Part shown: positions 1 through 5,808 of the stretch, in pieces
Layout of the letters: each line of letters opens with the position of its first letter
Position numbering within the stretch: the first letter of the stretch is position 1
Source: SHZI01 sp964407855
GTDB lineage: Bacteria > Pseudomonadota > Gammaproteobacteria > Steroidobacterales > GCA-2729495
Reading direction: 5' to 3'
Assembly (NCBI GenBank): GCA_964407855.1
Contig: CAYOXI010000093.1
Coordinates: 1-6,956, forward strand
DNA length: 6,956 nucleotides
Made by a program: the position numbers and the translations under genes
The notes under the pieces: generated by a model
The model's database searches: none
Told to the model about the DNA's origin: nothing
Seen by the model: only the letters and a program-made list of their open reading frames with translations

Positions 1-1
1 G

Positions 2-1585
2 TTCCTTGGGATCACGGGTATAGCGGCCTTCCAGCCGGGCGGTAAAGCGCTCGAGGAAATCCCAGTCCACCGAGGCGAAGAAGGAAATGGATTCGTCCTC
101 GGCTTCCAGCAGCTTGAAGCCGGTATCCATAAAGCCCGTGGAGATGCTGCCGTCCGGCAGCACCTGGCCAACCGGGGACCCCACCGGCTCGAAGCTCGGC
201 CCGAAGACAAAGCTGCCGAAGGGGGCCAGGATGGAGTTGGGGGTGAGCGGCAGGCAGGGACAGAACAGGGCCAGGTCGTCGGGGGGCTGTCCCTGGACGA
301 AGGGGCTGTCTTCTGCGGAATTGACGATGCGCGGATTGCCCACGAATTCAGTGGTCTTGGCCCTGAAGGCGTAGACCCCCGCAGACCAGCGCACGTCCTG
401 GTCCTGGGGACTGGTGAAGCGGATCTCCTGGCTGATCTCGCGGGTTTCAACCCCGCCCTCGAAGTTGAGGACACCGGCGAAGAATACCTGCAGCGGGTCG
501 CTCGTAAGGCACAACGGAGAGGCCGCAAAGCCATTGCAATAGACAAAAGGAACGTCGTAACCGAGACCCCGGCCGAAGTCCAGCACCGCCTCCTGGTCGG
601 TATCGCTGTAGCCGGTCAGGAAGGACAGGGTGCCGTAATTCAGTTCCCAGTCCACATTCAGGCTTAAACGGATCACGTCCCGGTCCTCACCCACGGCGCC
701 GGCAATCTTGGGGATGTTGTCGTCCGTCAGTTTCGGCACCTTGCCGCAGAAGTTGCCCAGGTTGCTGCCAGCCGGCGTGCCATCGTCAAACTGCAGCCGG
801 GTGTTGTAGAGCGCGGTGTCCTCGCAGTTGGTGGAAATGGTCGTGGTGGCCGAGTCGTCGATCTTGTCGCTGGAGATATAGGCGGACAGGTAGGCCGTCA
901 GGTTGTCGGTCGGCGTGAACAGCAGGCTGCCCTGTGTGGTCTTGTACTGGTAGCCACCCACATCCACATTGCTGAGGGGGTTGTCATAGGAGCCATCCCA
1001 GTCGTCGTAGAGCGCGGCCAGCCGGCCGCTCAGCAGGCCGGGAATCAGCGGGCCGCTGACGGAAGCCTTGCCGAGCAGCTTGCCGCGGTTGCCGATGGTG
1101 GTTTCGGCGGTCGCCTCGAAGATGTCCGAGGGCCGCTTGGTGACGTAATTGATCGCGCCGCTGAAGGCCGTGCGGCCGTAGAGGGCGCTCTGGGGGCCCT
1201 TGACGACCTCGATGCGCTCCACGTCGAGCTGGCTGAAGTTCAGCCCCTCCCGACCGGAAACATAGACACCATCGACGAAGATGGCCGCGTTATTCTCTGA
1301 ATCGCGGATGTCCGTGGGCGCTATGCCCCGGATGAAGGGCACTGGCAGCGTTTCGCCGAGAGGGTTGAAGAACTGGAGACCGGGCGTGAAGTCAGCCACA
1401 TCGGACAGGCTGGCAATGCCGGCTGCCTGGATCTCTGCCTCGCTGAAGGCGGTGATCGCCAGGGGTACGTCCTTGAGGTTCTCCTCGATCTTCCGCGTGG
1501 TGACCAGGATTTCCTCGATCTGGGCGGCGACCGGGCCTGCGACAAGCCCACCGACCAGTACGCCCGCCACGATTTTTCTTTTCAT
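2..1585 (-). CDS. TonB-dependent outer-membrane receptor, C-terminus cut by window edge
   Basis: The frame starts with ATG at 1585 and stays open to the left edge, giving 528 residues. Residues 1-21 form a signal peptide (MKRK, hydrophobic core, GPVAA before Q22). The mature N-terminus carries a TonB-box-like EEILVTTRK (24-32). The plug follows: DVPLAITAF (39-47), PFIRGI (83-88), IFVDGVYVSGREG (102-114), VERIEVVKGPQSALYGR (122-138) and INYVTKRP (145-152). From about 160 on, alternating beta-strand and loop sequence fits the 22-strand barrel. Three cysteine pairs (254/280, 350/359, 442/444) fall in loop-like stretches. Such receptors usually have about 700-850 residues, so perhaps 200-300 are missing. 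The family takes up siderophores, vitamins, sugars or other organics across the outer membrane using TonB-ExbBD energy; the substrate cannot be read here. A GGGGGA stretch lies 10 bases before the ATG. The divergent transporter stub is typical company for such receptors. Confidence 0.95.
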   Translation of the reverse strand, partial: MKRKIVAGVLVGGLVAGPVAAQIEEILVTTRKIEENLKDVPLAITAFSEAEIQAAGIASLSDVADFTPGLQFFNPLGETLPVPFIRGIAPTDIRDSENNAAIFVDGVYVSGREGLNFSQLDVERIEVVKGPQSALYGRTAFSGAINYVTKRPSDIFEATAETTIGNRGKLLGKASVSGPLIPGLLSGRLAALYDDWDGSYDNPLSNVDVGGYQYKTTQGSLLFTPTDNLTAYLSAYISSDKIDDSATTTISTNCEDTALYNTRLQFDDGTPAGSNLGNFCGKVPKLTDDNIPKIAGAVGEDRDVIRLSLNVDWELNYGTLSFLTGYSDTDQEAVLDFGRGLGYDVPFVYCNGFAASPLCLTSDPLQVFFAGVLNFEGGVETREISQEIRFTSPQDQDVRWSAGVYAFRAKTTEFVGNPRIVNSAEDSPFVQGQPPDDLALFCPCLPLTPNSILAPFGSFVFGPSFEPVGSPVGQVLPDGSISTGFMDTGFKLLEAEDESISFFASVDWDFLERFTARLEGRYTRDPKE

Positions 1586-1614
1586 CACGACCAGTATCCC
1601 CCATCGTCAGTAGT

Positions 1615-1634
1615 TGGTGAACAATCAGTCACCA
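1615..1634. promoter_or_regulatory. Candidate operator: TGGTGA-N8-TCACCA inverted repeat
   Basis: A perfect 6-base inverted repeat (TGGTGA at 1615-1620, TCACCA at 1629-1634, 8-base spacer) lies in the 99-base gap between the divergent starts at 1585 and 1685. The 20-base size and the place, 30 bases upstream of the receptor ATG, fit a dimeric regulator site. A TTGACC hexamer on the minus strand (1643-1638) and TTGGCA on the plus strand (1645-1650) resemble -35 boxes, but neither has a convincing -10 at standard spacing. No known regulator motif is recognised. Six-base arms can arise by chance. Confidence 0.25.
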
Positions 1635-1684
1635 GCCGGTCAACTTGGCAATATCGCGCCCCACCCCGTGATTTAAAGGCCCCG

Positions 1685-1819
1685 ATGAGCGAACCCCCGA
1701 CGCCCCATCATGCCGAAAAAACCACTGCGCCGCACCGCCATATGCGGCCCTATCCGCCGACCGGGTACGCCTGGTATGTGGTGAGCCTGCTGGGCAACCT
1801 GACTAGCGGCCGGGCGTGA
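1685..1819 (+). pseudogene. Truncated N-terminus of a major facilitator transporter
   Basis: A 44-codon frame starts with ATG at 1685, preceded by AAAGG at 1675-1679, a well-spaced ribosome site. It reads a polar head (MSEPPTPHHAEKTTAPHRH) and then MRPYPPTGYAWYVVSLL. A polar tail followed by YPP..YAWYVV.LL is the usual cytoplasmic start and first-helix entry of many proteobacterial MFS transporters, where it normally continues into a helix ending in SFIDRQ or similar. Here the resemblance stops at about 1790-1800, and the frame runs into the 3' end of the opposing kinase gene, ending at TGA 1817-1819. The remaining roughly 400 residues expected for the family are absent. The reading is a deletion or insertion breakpoint that left only the 5' end of the gene. 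The assignment rests on a short motif, so a chance frame or an assembly join remains possible. Confidence 0.45.
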
Positions 1820-2849
1820 AGGCCTGCACCACGATGGCCTCCGCTTCGGCCGCGACGGTTGCCAGCTGGTCCGCTGCCGTCAGCTGGCTCGCCGCCCGCA
1901 CCTGGTTGTGTGCGCTGCGGGTGGCGAAGCGCCGTGCATCCCAGCCGAAATAGCTTTCGTTCAGCGCATCCGCGCAGAAGCGGGCGGCCAGCTCCACGTA
2001 GATGGTCAGCGTCGCCGGCACGATGACCTGCCATTCTGCTCGCGTGATCCAGCCACGCGCCTCACCGGCATAGCCGGCAATCGCGGCCTCGAACAGCGGC
2101 AGGGAGAAGCCGCCGTACTGGTCATCCTCGCCCCGGGGATTGCACCAGGAGCGAAAGGCATCACCGAGTTCCAGCGGCAGGGGCATCCGGCCGAGGGTGT
2201 CCAGGTCGATGAAGCACAGCGCCCGGCCAGCGGGGTCGAAGAGCAGATTGTTGATCTTGGGGTCACCATGGACCACCCGCCCGGGGAGGTCCGGCAGCGG
2301 CGGCAGGGACCCGGCAAGCGCCAGTATCCGTCTGGCCAGAGGCTGGACGGCAGCGAATTGCGGATGGCCAGTGTGGCTGTCCAGCACCTTCTCCAGGGCC
2401 GCCAGATGCCGGGCCGTGTCGTGCACTGCCGGCCGGCGGTTGTGAAACGGTGCCGCGAAGTCCTCGAGCGCCCGGTGAAAGCGCGCCAGCAGCGCGCCGG
2501 CCTCCCGGGCCTGGGAAGGCTCCGCCAGCCGGTCGAGGCTCGCGCCCGGGATATGGGTCATCAGGCGCAAGACCTGTCCGCCCTCCGCCAGCCACAACTG
2601 ACCCGCCCGCGTCGGCAGCAATTCGGGGGCAACCAGGCCCCGGGCGCGCAGGTGCCGGGTCACGGCCTGGATGTCCATGTTGATTTCGGGGGGGAAAACG
2701 GGGTGCAGCTGCTGCAGGACATAAGACCGGCCGGCGTGTGCCACGAGCCACGTGTGGTTGATCAGCCCGCTGCCCAGCGGCGTGACTGCGGCGCCGGAAA
2801 GGGACCAGGCGTCGAGCACGCCAGCCGGTGGCTGTATGATGGCGCTCAT
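1803..2849 (-). CDS. APH-fold phosphotransferase, NahK-like small-molecule kinase
   Basis: The product has 348 residues. The N-lobe has a glycine-containing loop (LGSGLINHTW, 25-34) and a beta-3-like YVLQQLHPVF (43-52), followed by INMDIQAVTRHL, which resembles the NahK-type pattern. The C-lobe has the APH catalytic loop VVHGDPKINNLLFD (192-205; D196 is the predicted base, N201 a metal ligand) and the metal-binding CFIDLDT (212-218), then LELGDAFRSWCNPRGEDD (226-243). That HxDxKxNN...IDLDT order matches N-acetylhexosamine 1-kinase and related sugar, choline or homoserine kinases. The predicted reaction is ATP-dependent phosphorylation of a small hydroxylated substrate in the cytoplasm. The exact substrate is unknown, and antibiotic resistance is not implied. 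The length is normal for the family, so the gene looks intact. There is no other in-frame ATG close upstream; GGAG lies 14 bases before the start, rather far. No sugar-metabolism genes adjoin it. Confidence 0.85.
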   Translation of the reverse strand: MSAIIQPPAGVLDAWSLSGAAVTPLGSGLINHTWLVAHAGRSYVLQQLHPVFPPEINMDIQAVTRHLRARGLVAPELLPTRAGQLWLAEGGQVLRLMTHIPGASLDRLAEPSQAREAGALLARFHRALEDFAAPFHNRRPAVHDTARHLAALEKVLDSHTGHPQFAAVQPLARRILALAGSLPPLPDLPGRVVHGDPKINNLLFDPAGRALCFIDLDTLGRMPLPLELGDAFRSWCNPRGEDDQYGGFSLPLFEAAIAGYAGEARGWITRAEWQVIVPATLTIYVELAARFCADALNESYFGWDARRFATRSAHNQVRAASQLTAADQLATVAAEAEAIVVQAFTPGR

Positions 2850-2886
2850 CGGACTTGCAAAGACTCCGCACCGGCTCCACTGTAGC

Positions 2887-2916
2887 TTGACAGTCTGACG
2901 CGGCCACAGATAGGGT
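2887..2916 (+). promoter_or_regulatory. Possible erpA promoter with consensus -35 box
   Basis: A perfect sigma-70 -35 hexamer TTGACA lies at 2887-2892 in the 73-base divergent gap before erpA. At 18-base spacing the matching hexamer is TAGGGT (2911-2916), which keeps only T1, A2 and T6 of the -10 consensus. Use of this pair would start RNA at about the erpA ATG, giving a nearly leaderless message and placing the likely ribosome site AGGG inside the -10. The TTGACA also sits in the small inverted repeat CTGT-N6-ACAG (2880-2893). In E. coli erpA is under IscR control; no clear IscR site is seen here. Confidence 0.25.
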
Positions 2917-2922
2917 TTTCAA

Positions 2923-3276
2923 ATGGATACAGCAATTTCAACCGGCGCTCCGTCGCTCGATTTTTCGGCTGCCGCCGCCGCCAAGGTGGCGGAACTGATC
3001 GCCGAGGAAGGCAACCCCAATCTCAAGCTGCGGGTATTCATCCAGGGTGGCGGCTGCTCGGGCTTCCAGTACGGCTTCACTTTCGACGAGAATCTCGACG
3101 ACGGCGATACCCAGGTGCGGAACGAGGGTGTCACCCTGCTGATCGACCCCATGAGCATCCAGTACCTCGCCGGTGCGGAGATAGACTACAAGAACGACCT
3201 CGAAGGGGCCCGGTTCGTGATCCGTAATCCCAACGCCGCCACGACCTGTGGCTGCGGCTCCAGCTTTTCGGTCTGA
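2923..3276 (+). CDS. erpA: ErpA, A-type iron-sulfur cluster carrier
   Basis: The product has 117 residues, close to the 114 of E. coli ErpA, and matches it along the whole length from SLDFSAAAAAKVAELI (11-26) through NPNLKLRVFIQGGGCSGFQYG to the C-terminal NPNAATTCGCGSSFSV. The three cluster ligands of the family are present: C45 in GGGCSGFQY, and C109 and C111 in TCGCGSSF. A-type carriers accept [2Fe-2S] or [4Fe-4S] clusters from the Isc scaffold and hand them to apo-proteins; in E. coli ErpA is needed to mature the isoprenoid enzymes IspG and IspH. It acts in the cytoplasm. AGGG at 2912-2915, seven bases before the ATG, is a good ribosome site. The stop is followed after five bases by the glutaredoxin-rhodanese gene, so the two are probably one transcript. 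IscA is the paralogue to exclude; the CGCGSSFS ending and the NPNLKLRV stretch favour ErpA. Confidence 0.96.
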   Translation: MDTAISTGAPSLDFSAAAAAKVAELIAEEGNPNLKLRVFIQGGGCSGFQYGFTFDENLDDGDTQVRNEGVTLLIDPMSIQYLAGAEIDYKNDLEGARFVIRNPNAATTCGCGSSFSV

Positions 3277-3281
3277 CCCCG

Positions 3282-4202
3282 GTGAGCCTGTCTACCCGCG
3301 AGGTCATTGACGACCTGCTCCGGGACAACCGGGTCGTGCTCTTCATGAAGGGCAACCGGGGACAGCCCCAGTGCGGCTTCTCCGCCAAGGTGGTCTCCTC
3401 CCTCGACATGCTGCTCCCCGAGTACCTGACGGTAGACGTGCTCCAGCATCCGGACATCCGGGAAGGCATCAAGGCCTATGGCAACTGGCCGACGATTCCC
3501 CAGCTGTACATCAACGGCGAGCTGATCGGCGGCAGCGATATCGTCAACGAACTGTTCGCATCCGGCGAGCTGGGCGACGTGCTGGGCATACCCCCGCCGC
3601 CCGCCGGGCCGCCGCGCATCGAGCTTGATCCTGCCGCAACCGAGATCATGGGCAACGCGCTGCAGAGCCGCCCGGGCACGACCATCCACCTGAAGATCGA
3701 TGCAGGCTTTGAGCATTCCATGTCGCTCGACCCGCCCCGGCCCGACGGCGTGGACGCAGTGGGCTCGCCGGTCGCCATCCAGCTGGATCGCTGGAGTGCG
3801 GCCCGGGCCGACGGCCTGCGGATAGCGGTCAGGGAGAGTCTCCAGGGCCAGGGCTTCAGCTTCGATAATCCCAATGCCCCACCGCCCGTCCTCCAGCTGA
3901 CGGTGCAGGAACTCAAGGCCATGCTCGACCGGGGCGAAACCCCCCTGCTGTTCGACGTACGCGGAGATGAAGAGCGCGCCACGGCTGCGATCCCGGCTGC
4001 CCGGCCCTGGGACGAGGCCGCGATGGAAGCCATCGACGGACTCGCGCCCGATACGCCGATCATCTTCCACTGCCACCGGGGCGGCCGCAGCCAGAACGTG
4101 GCCGAGCGCTACCGACGCCGTGGTCATACCCGCATCTTCAACCTCGCCGGCGGGATCGACGCCTGGGCCCGGGAAATCGATCCGGCAGTGGCCCGCTACT
4201 AG
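3282..4202 (+). CDS. Grx4-type monothiol glutaredoxin / degenerate A-type carrier domain / rhodanese fusion
   Basis: The 306-residue product has three domains. Residues 1-103 are a Grx4-class monothiol glutaredoxin: FMKGNRGQPQCGFS (21-34, active C31), WPTIPQLYINGELIGGSDIV (69-88, with the cis-proline TIP site). Such proteins bind a glutathione-ligated [2Fe-2S] cluster and pass it on. Residues 111-199 resemble an A-type/HesB carrier (IELDPAATEIM, LQGQGFSFDNPNAP) but contain no cysteine, so they cannot ligate a cluster in the usual way. Residues 205-306 are a rhodanese: LLFDVRGDEE (222-231), active loop CHRGGRS (264-270, persulfide-forming C264) and NLAGGIDAW (287-295). The start is GTG at 3282, five bases after the erpA stop; it aligns with the E. 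coli Grx4 N-terminus. No good ribosome site precedes it, suggesting translational coupling to erpA. I recall similar fusions in Xanthomonadales-like bacteria. Likely role: Fe-S and sulfur trafficking with ErpA. Confidence 0.92.
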   Translation: MSLSTREVIDDLLRDNRVVLFMKGNRGQPQCGFSAKVVSSLDMLLPEYLTVDVLQHPDIREGIKAYGNWPTIPQLYINGELIGGSDIVNELFASGELGDVLGIPPPPAGPPRIELDPAATEIMGNALQSRPGTTIHLKIDAGFEHSMSLDPPRPDGVDAVGSPVAIQLDRWSAARADGLRIAVRESLQGQGFSFDNPNAPPPVLQLTVQELKAMLDRGETPLLFDVRGDEERATAAIPAARPWDEAAMEAIDGLAPDTPIIFHCHRGGRSQNVAERYRRRGHTRIFNLAGGIDAWAREIDPAVARY

Positions 4203-4211
4203 CCTTAGCCA

Positions 4212-4225
4212 GTCCGGAACCGGAC
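4212..4225. terminator. Weak hairpin in convergent gap
   Basis: GTCCG (4212-4216), loop GAAC, CGGAC (4221-4225) can form a 5-bp GC-rich stem in the 40-base gap between two convergent stop codons. No T-tract follows on either strand, so it is at best a poor intrinsic terminator serving both directions. It may be chance in GC-rich DNA. Confidence 0.2.
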
Positions 4226-4242
4226 CCGGGCAGGACACCGCC

Positions 4243-5622
4243 TCACAGCGTGTCGTCGATCACCAGGATATCCAGCGGCAGCCCATCGTCCGCCGGTACC
4301 GCGCGTACCTCGTCCACCAGCACCACCGTCTGTACCCGGCCTGTGACCTCCCCGAGGTCGACGGTGGCGAGCACCGTCTTGGAGCCCGCCGTCGTGAATG
4401 TGACCGTGTACTCACCCGGCGCGATGCGCAGGTGACCCGTCTGGGCCCGCAGGGTCAGGCCCGCAATGGTGGCGTTCACGGTGGCGATGTCGGTCCCGGT
4501 AGTCAGCAGGTAGAGATCCACCGTCGCGCCGGCTGGCGCCGCGTCGATGACCCGTACCTTGCCGTGGAGGGCAACGACGCGGACGTCGTCCTGCAGGGCG
4601 AGGTCGTCGAAGGTGGCGGGGTCGCTGCCCCGCAGGCCTGTCGCCAGCAGCGTCGTCCGCTGGCCCTGGATCAGGGCGCGCGCCAGCGTGAAGGGGGGCG
4701 TCTCCGGAGTCGGGTCGGAAGTGAGCACGCCGCGGATCGTGTAGTTCGCCGGGGGAACCGGGATATAGCCTGTGAACTCGCGATAGTTCAGGCCGGTGGC
4801 GAGCGGAATCTCCGGATCCTCGGCCACCGACGGATCGGCGATCACATTCAGGGCCGGGGTATCGGGCGCCGCATGCACGACCCGGACATCGGAGGTCGTA
4901 TCGGCGTCCTGGAGTTCGCCGTTGTTGAATCCGTCATTGACCAGCAGCGACACCGGAGACGGCCCGGTGGCGGTGTTGGGGACGATTACGAAAAGCAGAT
5001 CACGTCCGGCGGCAACAGGCAGTGACGGCACCCGGTACAGCACCATGTCCGGATCGGCCGCAAGGCTGATCTCCAGGCTGTAGTCAGACGCCGGATCGAT
5101 CAGCACCCGGCCGAAGGGGGCCTGCTGGTATTCGAGGGTGGTATCCACCGCCGGCACACTGCCGGGTGTGGCGGAAACCAGCGTGAAATTGACGGGCGGC
5201 GCGTCAGGGGCTGCGTGAAAGATCTCGACCCGGGCCCGGTCCGAGGGAATGCGCTCGAAAACATGTTCGATGGGCAGCAGCTCGACGCTGGCATCCGCGG
5301 CCTTGCCGATGACCAGCACGGTGCGCTGCAGGCCCGCCGCCAGCGGCCCCTCGGTTTCGGCGATGATGGCGTTGCCCTGGGGCAGCAGCGCCTCGATGCC
5401 GAGGCGGTAGCTGCGGGGCGTCAGGAACAGGTAGCCGGTGCCCGCCTTGTACTCCACCCCCGGGCGCAGGATGACCCCGTCCAGCAGCAGGTTGACCGGG
5501 GGTGCATCCGCCGAGGCATGGATGACGCGAATGGCGAGTTCATTCGAGACATCGCCGCTGCCCCCGCAACCGGCGAGCGCAAGGGACATGGCGCCGAGAG
5601 CGCCCCACAGGAGTCGTGTCAT
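4243..5622 (-). CDS. Lipoprotein with four DUF4397 repeats
   Basis: The product has 459 residues. MTRLLWGALGAMSLALAGC is a lipoprotein signal with lipobox LAGC, so C19 should be lipidated and the protein anchored in the envelope; G20 and G21 rather than aspartate at +2 favour the outer membrane. Four units open with the DUF4397 motif: IRVIHASADAPPVN (31), RVEIFHAAPDAPPVN (131), VRVVHAAPDTPALN (246) and VRVIDAAPAGATVD (356). They are spaced about 100-115 residues, each a predicted beta-rich domain with a YxL/YTxxF-type strand midway. DUF4397 has no settled function; it occurs in secreted or surface proteins and may be structural or adhesive. Repeat 4 has Asp for the motif His and is the most divergent. 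The ATG at 5622 is chosen because GAAGG (5634-5630) lies seven bases before it and it yields the lipobox. The frame stays open far upstream, but that part is antisense to the amidohydrolase gene. Confidence 0.9.
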   Translation of the reverse strand: MTRLLWGALGAMSLALAGCGGSGDVSNELAIRVIHASADAPPVNLLLDGVILRPGVEYKAGTGYLFLTPRSYRLGIEALLPQGNAIIAETEGPLAAGLQRTVLVIGKAADASVELLPIEHVFERIPSDRARVEIFHAAPDAPPVNFTLVSATPGSVPAVDTTLEYQQAPFGRVLIDPASDYSLEISLAADPDMVLYRVPSLPVAAGRDLLFVIVPNTATGPSPVSLLVNDGFNNGELQDADTTSDVRVVHAAPDTPALNVIADPSVAEDPEIPLATGLNYREFTGYIPVPPANYTIRGVLTSDPTPETPPFTLARALIQGQRTTLLATGLRGSDPATFDDLALQDDVRVVALHGKVRVIDAAPAGATVDLYLLTTGTDIATVNATIAGLTLRAQTGHLRIAPGEYTVTFTTAGSKTVLATVDLGEVTGRVQTVVLVDEVRAVPADDGLPLDILVIDDTL

Positions 5623-5688
5623 GGATAAACCTTCAAGCAGGGGCCCGGTCATCTGGCGCGCCGGCGGCGGTCTCAGGGGCCGGACGAT

Positions 5689-5694
5689 AGTATA
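5689..5694 (-). promoter_or_regulatory. Candidate -10 box for the DUF4397 lipoprotein gene
   Basis: On the minus strand TATACT (5694 to 5689) matches five of six bases of the sigma-70 -10 consensus and stands out as AT-rich in a very GC-rich 186-base gap. It would start RNA near 5682, giving a leader of about 60 bases. No good -35 is seen at 16-18 bases upstream. For the rightward amidohydrolase gene no convincing promoter is visible in the same gap. Confidence 0.3.
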
Positions 5695-5808
5695 CCCAAC
5701 GACCGGGCGGGCTCTCCGGTAGCAACGCGACAGGCTTGCGGGGAATTGTCCACGGCGTTTCAATGACGGGGCGCAGTGCCACCGACTGCGCCGGGGGACC
5801 TGATCAAC

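Noticed and set aside
87..374. 95-codon plus-strand frame inside the TonB receptor
   Set aside because: It is antisense to conserved barrel coding sequence, and its Ser/Gly/Lys-rich product has no family resemblance.
1803..2849. Aminoglycoside resistance gene
   Set aside because: The fold is shared with aminoglycoside phosphotransferases, but the N-lobe and the post-IDLDT motif look like housekeeping NahK-type kinases, and there is no resistance or mobile context.
1908..2885. 325-codon plus-strand open frame opposite the kinase
   Set aside because: The product is low in hydrophobic structure and rich in R, G, Q and P, with no family resemblance. It is a GC-rich antisense shadow of a gene with clear catalytic motifs.
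3186..4238. 350-codon minus-strand open frame opposite the glutaredoxin fusion
   Set aside because: The product has no recognisable domain and covers a gene with three clear domains on the other strand.
3967..5025. 352-codon plus-strand frame spanning the end of the fusion gene and much of the lipoprotein gene
   Set aside because: It crosses a convergent gene boundary, overlaps two well-supported genes in other frames and shows no motif.
5638..5683. Two similar GC-rich stretches, CAGGGGCCCGG and CAGGGGCCGG, in the divergent gap
   Set aside because: They are imperfect, unevenly spaced and fully explained by high GC content. No regulator site is recognised.
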